From assembly GCF_009725985.1 (NCBI RefSeq), contig NZ_RCNR01000012.1:59187-123186 (forward strand): DNA of 64,000 bases, given 5' to 3'. Origin of the DNA: Zobellia amurskyensis (lineage in GTDB: Bacteria > Bacteroidota > Bacteroidia > Flavobacteriales > Flavobacteriaceae). Under the pieces are notes generated by a model that was given only the letters and a program-made list of their open reading frames with translations, was not told the DNA's origin and ran no database searches. Positions 1-7,037 of the stretch are shown here, piece by piece. The first letter of the stretch is position 1. The number at the start of each line of letters is the position of its first letter. The position numbers and the translations under genes are program-made.

Positions 1-1
1 G

Positions 2-178
2 ATTCTAACATGGGGAACCAATACCATAACCCACAAAAAAACAGGTGCAAAAACCATAATCCCCTATCACACGGCAAACCTGGTACAAAACGGTAAGATC
101 ATCCTAATGCAAAACTATTATGATTTGCTAAACGTCGTAAAAACACAAGGCTTGTCCGTAAACGGTCCCATTAAATAG
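2..178 (+). CDS. C-terminal fragment of a SnoaL/NTF2-like protein
   Basis: An open frame enters from the left edge of the window and stops at a TAG at 176-178, giving the last 58 residues of a protein. The sequence has a beta-strand pattern typical of the end of SnoaL/NTF2-like alpha+beta barrels: a WGTNT turn, a hydrophobic strand, then NGKIILMQNYYD, which resembles the 'dGKI ... Y.D' ending common in that superfamily. The start and the possible catalytic residues lie outside the window, so no substrate can be proposed. The small exported protein at 249 follows 70 bases later on the same strand and may share its transcript. The family call rests on this short C-terminus only. Confidence 0.5.
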   Translation: MLTWGTNTITHKKTGAKTIIPYHTANLVQNGKIILMQNYYDLLNVVKTQGLSVNGPIK

Positions 179-248
179 CATACACCAAACTTTCATAAAT
201 ATAAATACAACCATTAAAATTAGTATGAACCAATAGAACACAAACCTT

Positions 249-683
249 ATGAAAACCATTACATCTCTACTCAGCACCCTTCTTTTACTAGTCTTTATTA
301 TTCCAACTTCCGGTACAGCCCAAGAAGGAAACTATTACATGGTAACAACCTGGAAATTACAAGTACCAGAAGACGGTAGTCGCGCCGAAATGATGGGGCT
401 TTTAAAAGACTTTTCTGAAAAAATAGTCTTTAAAAACGACAAAATAATAAGTGAAAAAGTGATGCACCACGTTTCTGGGGCAGATATTAGAGATGTTGTC
501 GTAACTACAGAATATGCCAGCTGGAACGATATTGAAGCGGCCAATATCCGTCAGGAAGAACTTATGAAAGAAGGGTGGCCCAAAGAGGAAGAACGTGAGG
601 CCTATTTTAAGTCCTTTAGTAAGTATGTCGTAACCCATTCCGATGAAATCTTTCAGGAAATACCGTCATTGACTAAAAAGTAA
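249..683 (+). CDS. small exported protein of unknown function
   Basis: A 144-residue protein. Residues 1-24 form a typical signal peptide: a lysine, a hydrophobic core of leucine, valine and isoleucine, then a cleavable SGTAQ end, so it should be exported to the periplasm or beyond. The mature part of about 120 residues is mixed alpha/beta, rich in lysine and glutamate, with no cysteine and no catalytic motif that I recognise. The pattern of a first strand (YYMVTTWKLQV), an amphipathic helix and a further strand (VVVTTEYASW) could fit a dimeric alpha/beta-barrel (ferredoxin-like) fold, but this is only an impression. It follows the SnoaL-like fragment and ends before two RNA-like hairpins. 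Confidence 0.6.
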   Translation: MKTITSLLSTLLLLVFIIPTSGTAQEGNYYMVTTWKLQVPEDGSRAEMMGLLKDFSEKIVFKNDKIISEKVMHHVSGADIRDVVVTTEYASWNDIEAANIRQEELMKEGWPKEEEREAYFKSFSKYVVTHSDEIFQEIPSLTKK

Positions 684-702
684 ACGAGTATAAAAACAAT
701 AC

Positions 703-767
703 TAAACCAGGCAGGATAAACCATTGCAGAGTTTCGGGGGAAGCTAAAGTGGAATCCTGTCGGTTTA
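703..767. other. imperfect hairpin, copy 1 of a tandem pair
   Basis: Bases 703-717 pair with 754-767 over 14 base pairs, with one bulged A at 709 and one G-U pair. Inside, 721-725 can pair with 748-752 and 726-727 with 743-744. The element lies between the convergent genes ending at 683 and 912. It may be a transcription terminator read from either side, but it lacks a strong T-run after the stem. Its inner part carries AGCTAAAGTG, which returns as AGCTAAAATG in the second hairpin. Confidence 0.45.
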
Positions 768-787
768 TTTGATACTTAAAAATAAAC

Positions 788-896
788 AAACAGATAGGTT
801 ATCTTATTCAAGGGAATTAAAAAGACAATGCTCTCAATGGTCTGTGGTAAACCTGAGAATTAGCTAAAATGTATTGTCCCGATAGCCTGTCTGTTT
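788..896. other. long hairpin, copy 2 of a tandem pair
   Basis: Bases 788-803 pair with 881-896 over 16 base pairs without a bulge. The only two non-Watson-Crick positions are T-G, that is, G-U pairs in RNA. Within the arms, 824-829 (GACAAT) pairs with 873-878 (ATTGTC), and 833-836/854-857 plus 839-841/851-853 form an inner stem. Wobble-compatible differences suggest an RNA structure and not a DNA site. It ends 15 bases before the stop of the acpS-like gene on the other strand. Confidence 0.5.
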
Positions 897-911
897 AAAT
901 TGATTTTTCTT

Positions 912-1319
912 CTACGATTTTGGGACTTTCAATAATGCCACGGTCCACACATAATCGCCATCATGGGTAATACTTATTGATAGATCTAGATGCTGTAAAT
1001 GCGGATACAGTATCCTACAACTTGGTTTGCCCGCTGCCCTATCCCTTGTAATTTCTATTTTATTAAAAGCCAAAGTTTCAGTGGGATATACTTGCTTTAC
1101 CGCCTTATAAATGGATTCTTTTACAGAGAATGTTGAAGCAAACCGTAACGAAGGCGTTGTAAACTGATTGGCATATTCCTTTTCCACATCCGTATACACC
1201 CTATTGATAAAGGCCTCATTGAGCATGGTATTAAAATCGGGCAAAAACACCAGGTCGTTCCCAATCTTATAATCTGGGCTCTCCTCAAACATTTCCATTA
1301 ATACTTTGGGCTTATTCAT
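912..1319 (-). CDS. AcpS-type 4'-phosphopantetheinyl transferase
   Basis: A 135-residue protein of holo-ACP synthase size. It would move the phosphopantetheine arm of coenzyme A to the serine of an acyl carrier protein. The two family signatures are visible: an N-terminal GNDLVF segment (Asp22, matching the Mg-binding aspartate of the GxDIV motif) and SVKESIYKA (Lys66, Glu67, Lys71, matching the KExxxK motif). The C-terminus (SISITHDGDYVWTVAL) is the usual last strand pair. It is the last gene of the minus-strand operon; its ATG overlaps the end of the enoyl reductase gene by 8 bases, so the two are probably translationally coupled. The likely partner is the carrier protein encoded at 3504-3764. 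Whether it also serves primary fatty-acid synthesis cannot be told from the window. Confidence 0.8.
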   Translation of the reverse strand: MNKPKVLMEMFEESPDYKIGNDLVFLPDFNTMLNEAFINRVYTDVEKEYANQFTTPSLRFASTFSVKESIYKAVKQVYPTETLAFNKIEITRDRAAGKPSCRILYPHLQHLDLSISITHDGDYVWTVALLKVPKS

Positions 1320-2118
1320 TCTGATCCGTAGCTACTGCCATTACGTTCAATCCACCATCTATATAATGCAGGTTTCCCGTGTTTCCTTTGGACAGATCTG
1401 AAAAATAATATAGTGCCCCGTTAGCCACATCTTCCTTTGATATATTACCTAAAGGAGCGGAGTTTTTAGTCATTTTCCGAAGTTTTCTTACCCCTTTTAT
1501 ACCTCCTGCCGAAGTAGTCATAACCAAGCCTGCGGAAAGGGCGTTCACCCGTATCCCCGACTTTCCAAAGTAATAAGCCAAATACTTTACCATGTTTTCC
1601 AAAGCTGCTTTGTTTATGGCCATACCTGCATACCCCGGAAATACTTTTTGACTCGCATGATACGTCAGCGTTAAAATGGAAGCCTGTTCCGCCAATAGTG
1701 ACCGCCCCATTTTACAGATTCTCATAAACGAAAATGCACTGATATCAAAAGAGTCCATAAAATCATCAAAAGGAATGTCTATAAAATCTGGCGCTTCTTC
1801 CTTTACTCCCGGTGGGGATGAACACATGACCTTATGATTACCGTAAGCCACACCATGTAGCATATAGTCTATTTGCTGCCATTTCTTACCAAGCACTGTG
1901 AATATGAGTTCTAGCTCATCATCTTTTCTGATGTCGCATGCAAATACTTCAATTGGCAAGTCTTTTACCAAGGTCTGTACCACACTTAGATTATCATGGT
2001 CTACGCTCAAAGCCACGTTACACTTGCTCTCCACCAACTTTAGCGCAATGGCCCAAACGATACTACTGTCATTCCTGACCCCGAATAGTAAGGCATTTTT
2101 ACCTGTATTATCAATCAT
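1312..2118 (-). CDS. FabI-like enoyl-ACP reductase
   Basis: A short-chain dehydrogenase/reductase of the FabI type, 268 residues, predicted to reduce trans-2-enoyl-ACP with NAD(P)H. The N-terminal dinucleotide site (KNALLFGVRNDSSIVWAIA) has the FabI form instead of the classic TGxxxGxG. The catalytic residues Tyr153, Tyr163 and Lys170 keep the 10 and 7 spacing of Escherichia coli FabI Tyr146/Tyr156/Lys163. I place the start at the ATG at 2118, four bases after the ketosynthase stop, because FabI proteins begin just before this strand; a longer frame to 2169 would add 17 residues that overlap the upstream gene. It is the seventh gene of the operon. Confidence 0.82.
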   Translation of the reverse strand: MIDNTGKNALLFGVRNDSSIVWAIALKLVESKCNVALSVDHDNLSVVQTLVKDLPIEVFACDIRKDDELELIFTVLGKKWQQIDYMLHGVAYGNHKVMCSSPPGVKEEAPDFIDIPFDDFMDSFDISAFSFMRICKMGRSLLAEQASILTLTYHASQKVFPGYAGMAINKAALENMVKYLAYYFGKSGIRVNALSAGLVMTTSAGGIKGVRKLRKMTKNSAPLGNISKEDVANGALYYFSDLSKGNTGNLHYIDGGLNVMAVATDQNE

Positions 2119-2122
2119 TCTT

Positions 2123-3457
2123 TTAAGCTTTTGAAATGGCCATGGCGCTATTGGTGCCACCAAAACCATAATTTAAACATACTATTTGATCAATAGGTTT
2201 GGCCAGAGCCAATTGAGGAAGCAAATCACGATAAGCGGCTAACGGATCTTTAGGTCCCTGCCAATTGTCTTTGGTCTGAAAAAATTCCTGTTCCGACTTT
2301 AAAGTATCACTATTAAGACATGGGGAAACCATTTGTTTTTTCATCATTAATAATGAAACGATTACCTCTACCGCACCCACAGCCCCCAACATATGCCCAA
2401 ATTGGGATTTTGGTGCACTAACGTGATAACCCTTATTGCCCAATTGCCCCACAATACTAAAAAGCTCTAAGGCATCTCCCGTTATGGTGGATGTTCCGTG
2501 CGCTTTTACCACATCTGGATGAAGGTGTGTTTGGTTGCTCAGTCCTTTCCACAGTCTTTCCTGACCGTCATACGATGGCGCAAACATATTGCCATCACCA
2601 TCCGAATTGTTAAAATAGCCATCTATAACCCCCAGGATATTGGCTCCCCTTGCCTTTGCTTGATCATAGTTTTCCAAAGCCACAATACCGCAACCAAAAG
2701 AGCAAACAAAACCATTACGGTTTACATCATAGGGCCTAGAACTTGTTTCAGGGCTAAACTTGGTACTCAATACCTGCATGGCATCAAAACCGATTAACGA
2801 CTCTAGAGCCGTACCTTCAGTGCCACCGGCAATCATCCTATCCTGAAGTCCAAAAGCGATCAAGCGGTACGCATAGCCAATACTGCCCAAACCTGTAGCA
2901 CATGCCGAACCTATAGCCTCACAAACCCCTTTGTTTTTAATCAGACAAGATACGTTGGCGGCATCTCTGTAGACCATAGATCTTGGCACATTACTGGAAC
3001 CCAAGGCCCGTGTTTTCTTTTGGTGGTCAAAAAACAGGTTCCAGATTTTGCGGGTCACTTCCTGTCCGCCTGCACCGGTACCTATAACCACTCCCGTATG
3101 TTCGGACTCCACCTCGCTTTTAGTCCATCCGGCCTCTTTGATAGCCCCTAAACTAGCTTTCATGGCCCAAGCACTACCTAGGTCGCTCGTAGCCAAATTA
3201 GCATTTGGTATCAGTCCGTTCATATCTTCCAAATCCATGGGATATTCTTCGGGCAGACCGTTGGAGAATTTTCTAAATCCGGTTTCTTCCGGTGTGGCAT
3301 AACCCGCCACTTTGGTCCGTATCTTTTTATCGTAAGAAGCTACTAAATCCCAGTTTCTTATAAGCGATCGATTGCTGAAAATTTTCTCTTCGAACTCCTG
3401 TATGTCCTTACAATGTGGGAACACACCGTCCATGCCTACAATAGCTACTTTATTCAT
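2123..3457 (-). CDS. beta-ketoacyl synthase, PKS/PUFA-like
   Basis: A 444-residue condensing enzyme that would extend an acyl chain on a carrier protein. The active-site cysteine is Cys186 in GSACATGLG, with His320 (KAHGTSTITGD), Lys350 and His355 (SQFGHMLGAVGA) completing the usual Cys-His-His set. The N-terminus, VAIVGMDGVFP followed by a DIQEFEEKI segment, resembles the ketosynthases of type I polyketide and polyunsaturated fatty-acid synthases more than housekeeping FabF/FabB. It has no fused acyltransferase or carrier domain, so it works as a free-standing enzyme. It follows the acyl carrier gene by 46 bases. The product chain is unknown. Confidence 0.85.
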   Translation of the reverse strand: MNKVAIVGMDGVFPHCKDIQEFEEKIFSNRSLIRNWDLVASYDKKIRTKVAGYATPEETGFRKFSNGLPEEYPMDLEDMNGLIPNANLATSDLGSAWAMKASLGAIKEAGWTKSEVESEHTGVVIGTGAGGQEVTRKIWNLFFDHQKKTRALGSSNVPRSMVYRDAANVSCLIKNKGVCEAIGSACATGLGSIGYAYRLIAFGLQDRMIAGGTEGTALESLIGFDAMQVLSTKFSPETSSRPYDVNRNGFVCSFGCGIVALENYDQAKARGANILGVIDGYFNNSDGDGNMFAPSYDGQERLWKGLSNQTHLHPDVVKAHGTSTITGDALELFSIVGQLGNKGYHVSAPKSQFGHMLGAVGAVEVIVSLLMMKKQMVSPCLNSDTLKSEQEFFQTKDNWQGPKDPLAAYRDLLPQLALAKPIDQIVCLNYGFGGTNSAMAISKA

Positions 3458-3503
3458 ACTCTATATGGGATTTATTTTATTAGCGAACCTATGTGATAAA
3501 AGT

Positions 3504-3764
3504 CTACTGATTGTTCAAAGCAGCCTCGATCAAGTCTATCGTACCAGAAACCGATGAGCCTAAATCATCTATATCATCATCATCAAACTCTACATCAAAT
3601 TTATTTTCTGCTTTGGCGATAACGTTTATCAACTCGGTTGAAGGCACTTCCAAGTCGGTAAGAAAATCCGTTTTTTCGGTTACGTTCTTTAATTTTTTTG
3701 AATCTACTTGCGGTGTGTTCTCTAAAATTTCAATTAGTCCTTTAAGTATTTCTTCTCTGGTCAT
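3504..3764 (-). CDS. acyl carrier protein
   Basis: An 86-residue acidic protein with the four-helix acyl-carrier pattern: helix 1 (EEILKGLIEIL), a long loop, then TDLEVPSTELINVIAKAENKF, where Ser42 sits at the start of helix 2 in the position that carries phosphopantetheine. The usual DSL motif is changed to PST, which marks it as different from the housekeeping carrier of fatty-acid synthesis (normally GxDSL). The segment VEFDDDDIDDLGSS is an unusually acidic helix 2-3 loop. It sits 12 bases after the hot-dog gene and directly before the ketosynthase, so it is the natural carrier for the operon's enzymes and a target for the AcpS-like enzyme at its end. Confidence 0.85.
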   Translation of the reverse strand: MTREEILKGLIEILENTPQVDSKKLKNVTEKTDFLTDLEVPSTELINVIAKAENKFDVEFDDDDIDDLGSSVSGTIDLIEAALNNQ

Positions 3765-3776
3765 TCTATTATATAT

Positions 3777-4334
3777 TTAAATTAAACTGTTCTTTATTCC
3801 TCTGCCCTTCAAATCTTTAAATTCCGAAACCTCAATATAACTCGTTGGAACTTCCTCCTTCTTAAATTTCGCTGCCGAGTATGTTTTGTAATACGTCTCT
3901 AAATCAAACTCTTTGGGCGCTTTGTATATCTTGCCACTTGAAGTCATTTGCCGAAACTTATAATCATCAAAATGAGCATGCATAATGGCCGTATCCCCAA
4001 GTTTTATAAACGATTTGCAGATGGCCTGCCCCATGGACATAAAAACAAAATTGTACTTCTCATAGAGTTCGGAAAAGCCTATTTCCTTTTTTACGCATGA
4101 AATGAAAGCATTGCCTGCCACAACACTGGCTTGCCCAAAAGCTTCAATTTGGTCCGCTCCCCTAAAAACTCCAAAATGATCTAGGGTGTCTTTCTCACGC
4201 GCCGTATAAATAGCAACCACTCCTACTTTAGGATCGTGCCATAAAAAGGCATCTAAATAGACCTTAGACGGCCCATGTGGCAACACCGCATTGGGCGATA
4301 GCCCTACCAAACTGGTTAGGTTATTTGTTTTCAT
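3777..4334 (-). CDS. hot-dog fold protein, FabZ-like dehydratase candidate
   Basis: A 185-residue protein. The segment DHFGVFRGADQIEAFGQAS (His53, Glu64, Gln68) resembles the 'HFP...PG....EALAQ' core of FabZ dehydratases, although the spacing between His and Glu is about three residues shorter and the PG pair is lost. The rest is poorly conserved and I would not recognise it without its context. The preferred start is the ATG at 4334, which overlaps the end of the FabA-like gene by 14 bases; a longer frame reaches 4352. It could be a second dehydratase, a non-catalytic partner of the FabA-like enzyme (double hot-dog proteins are common in PUFA synthases), or a chain-length factor. Confidence 0.55.
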   Translation of the reverse strand: MKTNNLTSLVGLSPNAVLPHGPSKVYLDAFLWHDPKVGVVAIYTAREKDTLDHFGVFRGADQIEAFGQASVVAGNAFISCVKKEIGFSELYEKYNFVFMSMGQAICKSFIKLGDTAIMHAHFDDYKFRQMTSSGKIYKAPKEFDLETYYKTYSAAKFKKEEVPTSYIEVSEFKDLKGRGIKNSLI

Positions 4335-5007
4335 CATAGAATTTTTTGGCATCTTCTATCCATGATTCCGCATTAGATTTTACTTTATCCCATTCAGGGT
4401 TGTAGTATGCAGATGTTGTTCCGTTGGGTATGCCCAATTCTTCTCTCGTGAAAAATCCCACCTTATGTTCACCGAACTCATAGACTCTATTTTCTTGGGT
4501 ATCTACGGACATATAACCATCAAAGAAAACTACTTTTTTCTTTTTCAGAAATCGTTTGACATCCAAATGGAAGATTATTTTTTTAGCCGTTGGAAGCACC
4601 TGTCCGTAATATTCAAACGCACCGCTTAATGCTCTTCCGCGACCTGTAACTTGGCACGAACCTGCTGCCCACATACCGCCCAGCTGTGCAAAACCATCTT
4701 GGCCCTGCGATCCTGGCATAACCGGATCACCCAAAAAATGACACCAAAACCACGGGTCGTTTTCAGAAATGGTGTAACTGGCCTTGGCGTAGCCTTTTCC
4801 GTATTTACCTCCCCCTTTTATATAATTGAGTTCAACCTCGTGAAAACATTGCATATAGGGCTGTGGCAAAGAGAACCAATCCCCCTTATCCGTCAAATTA
4901 TATTTCTGGCCTTGGTCTATCTGCCATGGATGGGTTTTGGTAGCAATTAAATGAATATCCTCTTTATCTAGGTAAGCAACATCTGTTGGCCATTCGGTTA
5001 ATCTCAT
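4321..5007 (-). CDS. FabA-like 3-hydroxyacyl-ACP dehydratase
   Basis: A 228-residue protein with a clear FabA core. His90 in FWCHFLGDPVMPGS and Asp104 in GQDGFAQLGG keep the 14-residue spacing of the FabA catalytic pair His70/Asp84, and GRGRALSGAFEYYGQVLPTAKKI matches the FabA strand after it. It should remove water from 3-hydroxyacyl-ACP; FabA members may also isomerise trans-2 to cis-3 decenoyl-ACP, but this cannot be inferred here. Compared with E. coli FabA (about 170 residues) it has about 40 extra residues at the N-terminus and a longer C-terminal tail. It follows the ketoreductase by 37 bases in the operon. Confidence 0.83.
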   Translation of the reverse strand: MRLTEWPTDVAYLDKEDIHLIATKTHPWQIDQGQKYNLTDKGDWFSLPQPYMQCFHEVELNYIKGGGKYGKGYAKASYTISENDPWFWCHFLGDPVMPGSQGQDGFAQLGGMWAAGSCQVTGRGRALSGAFEYYGQVLPTAKKIIFHLDVKRFLKKKKVVFFDGYMSVDTQENRVYEFGEHKVGFFTREELGIPNGTTSAYYNPEWDKVKSNAESWIEDAKKFYDENK

Positions 5008-5044
5008 GCTTTACAATTGGTTTTTATATTGATTTCTTATGGGA

Positions 5045-5779
5045 TTAAACGATACCGCCATTTACGGCAATATTGGTCCCGTTGATGTATTTTGCTTCCG
5101 CCGATAAGGCAAATTGTACCACATTGGCCACCTCATTTGGATGTCCGAAATACGAAGAAGGTATCATTTCCAAATACTTCTCTTTTACGGCCTCCGAAAG
5201 GTTTTTGGTCATATCTGTATCTATAAATCCCGGTGATACGGTTATGGCCCTAATATTTAAACTTTTATCAATCAGGGCAATCTCTTTGGCAATGGATTTG
5301 GACATGGTTACCATAGCCGCTTTGGTCATGGCGTAAACCACCTGAAACCCGTTACCGGTTTCACCTACGCAAGAACCTATATTTATCATAACCCCTTCTT
5401 TGTTTCCTATAAATAATTTGAGCGCCGTTTTAGCTATAAGTAATGGTGCCTTTACATTTATATTCAGCATCTTGTCCATATCGTTCATAGATTGGTACAT
5501 CAACGGTTTATCCAGAGCGATACCTGCATTGTTCACTACACCGTACAACGATGGGCCAGCCAACTTCTTTAGGGCGCTGCAGAAAGCCTTTGTTTCTTCC
5601 ACATCCGAGAAATTGGCACATAATACCTCATGACCATCTCCTAATTCATCCATCAGGCTTGCTAAAGACTCCGGTTTACTTGCGTGTAGAATAAGGCTGT
5701 AATGCTTAGACAATGTAAAGGCTATGGCCCTGCCTATTCCCCTACTCGCCCCGGTAACCAATACTTTCTTCTTTTCCAT
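5045..5779 (-). CDS. FabG-like 3-oxoacyl-ACP reductase
   Basis: A classic short-chain dehydrogenase of 244 residues. It has the cofactor motif TGASRGIG near residue 9, NNAG in the middle, an active-site serine in INIGSCVG, YAMTK (Tyr-x3-Lys) and the C-terminal YINGTNIAVNGG. The predicted reaction is NADPH-dependent reduction of 3-oxoacyl-ACP to 3-hydroxyacyl-ACP, between the ketosynthase and dehydratase steps. SDR substrate specificity is hard to read from sequence, so the assignment leans on the operon, where it lies between the hydrolase (17 bases upstream) and the FabA-like dehydratase. Confidence 0.82.
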   Translation of the reverse strand: MEKKKVLVTGASRGIGRAIAFTLSKHYSLILHASKPESLASLMDELGDGHEVLCANFSDVEETKAFCSALKKLAGPSLYGVVNNAGIALDKPLMYQSMNDMDKMLNINVKAPLLIAKTALKLFIGNKEGVMINIGSCVGETGNGFQVVYAMTKAAMVTMSKSIAKEIALIDKSLNIRAITVSPGFIDTDMTKNLSEAVKEKYLEMIPSSYFGHPNEVANVVQFALSAEAKYINGTNIAVNGGIV

Positions 5780-5796
5780 TGCTATCCTTACCTTAT

Positions 5797-6630
5797 TTAT
5801 GCTTTTTCCAACTCGTTTACTATAATCTCATATACTTCCTCCGATTGCAGGGAGTGGCCCAACCTTGTGGTGGTATAAAAAGAAGCACCTTTCCAATTTT
5901 CAGCAATATTCACCCCATCCCTATAGAGATTCAGTTTGTCATTTCTATCATGTACCACCGCACCTGGGATATCAATTTTTTTCACGAAATCCGCGGCATT
6001 ATAATAATCTTGATCCTTCTCAAAAAACTTTGTAAACTCTTCATTATAAGCTTTAATGGTTTGCCCACTGAAACCAAGAAGCTTGATAAAAACTGCCGTT
6101 AAATCTATGAGTCTATCCGGTGCCCCGAGTGAGATAATTTTCTGAATGCCACTACTCTCAAAGTGAGATTTGTAATAGAGTGCCGTTAACCCACCTACTG
6201 AATGTGCAACAATAACCTCCGGTTTTAACTGCTTTACAACTTCGTCTAAAGCAAGCGCATATTGGTAGGCGTCAAAAAAGCGTCCACCAGAAGCTCCATG
6301 TCCAGGAGCGTCCATACTAATTATATCATATGCTTTATCTTGAAGTTTAGGCAGTAAAGGAGCCCATCTTGCAGAATTGGATTGCCAGCCGTGCATTAAG
6401 AGTACTCTTTTCCCTTCTCCCGGCCACCTGTACGTTTGGATTTTTCTTTTGTTCAAGTATAAGGTTCTTTTTTCAGCATCCTTAAGAAGTTCTGCATGCC
6501 TCTCCTTGATTTTTCCTGACTGGGGATACCTAAATAGGTTCAACGCCATCCGAGCCCCGAGTTTGGGTGAAACACGAACGATAAGATTAATAAAACGCCC
6601 AACTAATTTGGGGATATGCGCTGACGTCAT
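5797..6630 (-). CDS. alpha/beta hydrolase, possible chain-releasing thioesterase
   Basis: A 277-residue alpha/beta-fold hydrolase. The oxyanion-hole strand is LLMHGWQ, the nucleophile elbow is AHSVGG (Ser144, with Ala at the first glycine of GxSxG), an acidic candidate is in HDRNDK, and the terminal His is in RLGHS. There is no signal peptide, so it acts in the cytoplasm. As first gene of the operon, 17 bases before the ketoreductase, it may release the finished acyl chain from the carrier protein; this is an inference from position. It could equally be an ester hydrolase of the final product. Confidence 0.65.
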   Translation of the reverse strand: MTSAHIPKLVGRFINLIVRVSPKLGARMALNLFRYPQSGKIKERHAELLKDAEKRTLYLNKRKIQTYRWPGEGKRVLLMHGWQSNSARWAPLLPKLQDKAYDIISMDAPGHGASGGRFFDAYQYALALDEVVKQLKPEVIVAHSVGGLTALYYKSHFESSGIQKIISLGAPDRLIDLTAVFIKLLGFSGQTIKAYNEEFTKFFEKDQDYYNAADFVKKIDIPGAVVHDRNDKLNLYRDGVNIAENWKGASFYTTTRLGHSLQSEEVYEIIVNELEKA

Positions 6631-6682
6631 TAGTTGTGCTTATGTCTATTTAAAGGCACCGCTCTGGGGGTATCTATTCCTA

Positions 6683-6717
6683 CAAATTTAACAAAACTAA
6701 AGACAGTTCCTAATCAA
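6683..6717 (-). promoter_or_regulatory. promoter of the second fatty-acid synthase operon
   Basis: Read on the minus strand, TAAATTTG (bases 6690-6683) matches the TAnnTTTG -7 box of Bacteroidota exactly, and a TTG at 6717-6715 lies 24 bases upstream in the -33 region. The box is 52 bases before the ATG at 6630. The spacing is at the long end for this promoter type. Confidence 0.5.
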
Positions 6718-6742
6718 TTTTAACCTGAATGACCTGAGAATA

Positions 6743-6761
6743 CACTGTCTTGTTTACAGTG
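6743..6761. promoter_or_regulatory. inverted repeat in the divergent spacer
   Basis: CACTGT (6743-6748) and ACAGTG (6756-6761) form a perfect 6-base inverted repeat with a 7-base spacer. It lies in the 407-base spacer between the fatty-acid synthase operon and the GH32 gene, upstream of the -33 element of the former. It may be an operator. The rest of the spacer (6631-7037) is AT-rich and shows no further feature. Confidence 0.3.
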
Positions 6762-7037
6762 AATATACAAGAGAAAAAATACTTAAATACAGTACCACAC
6801 GAGAAATAACAATTTCTCAATACAGGTTCTCAAAAACAATAAAACCGTAAAAACATTCGCTTTTTATTCTGCTATTTCCCCTTATTCAGCTACTTCATAA
6901 GTTCAGAAAAAAGATTCATTAACCTTCGTTGCTTCCGATAAGTCCATGAGAAAGTTCAATCTAATTTTTTATTCGCTACTCATTCCTTAAATTTAGTTAT
7001 CTTAACCTATCAACTCTTTTTAACTCCACTTTTACGT

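Noticed and set aside
703..896. CRISPR-like repeat array
   Set aside because: There are only two copies, they differ in length and sequence, and no cas gene is present.
5779..6102. 107-codon plus-strand frame opposite the alpha/beta hydrolase
   Set aside because: It is antisense to a gene with clear catalytic motifs; hydrophobic chance translation.
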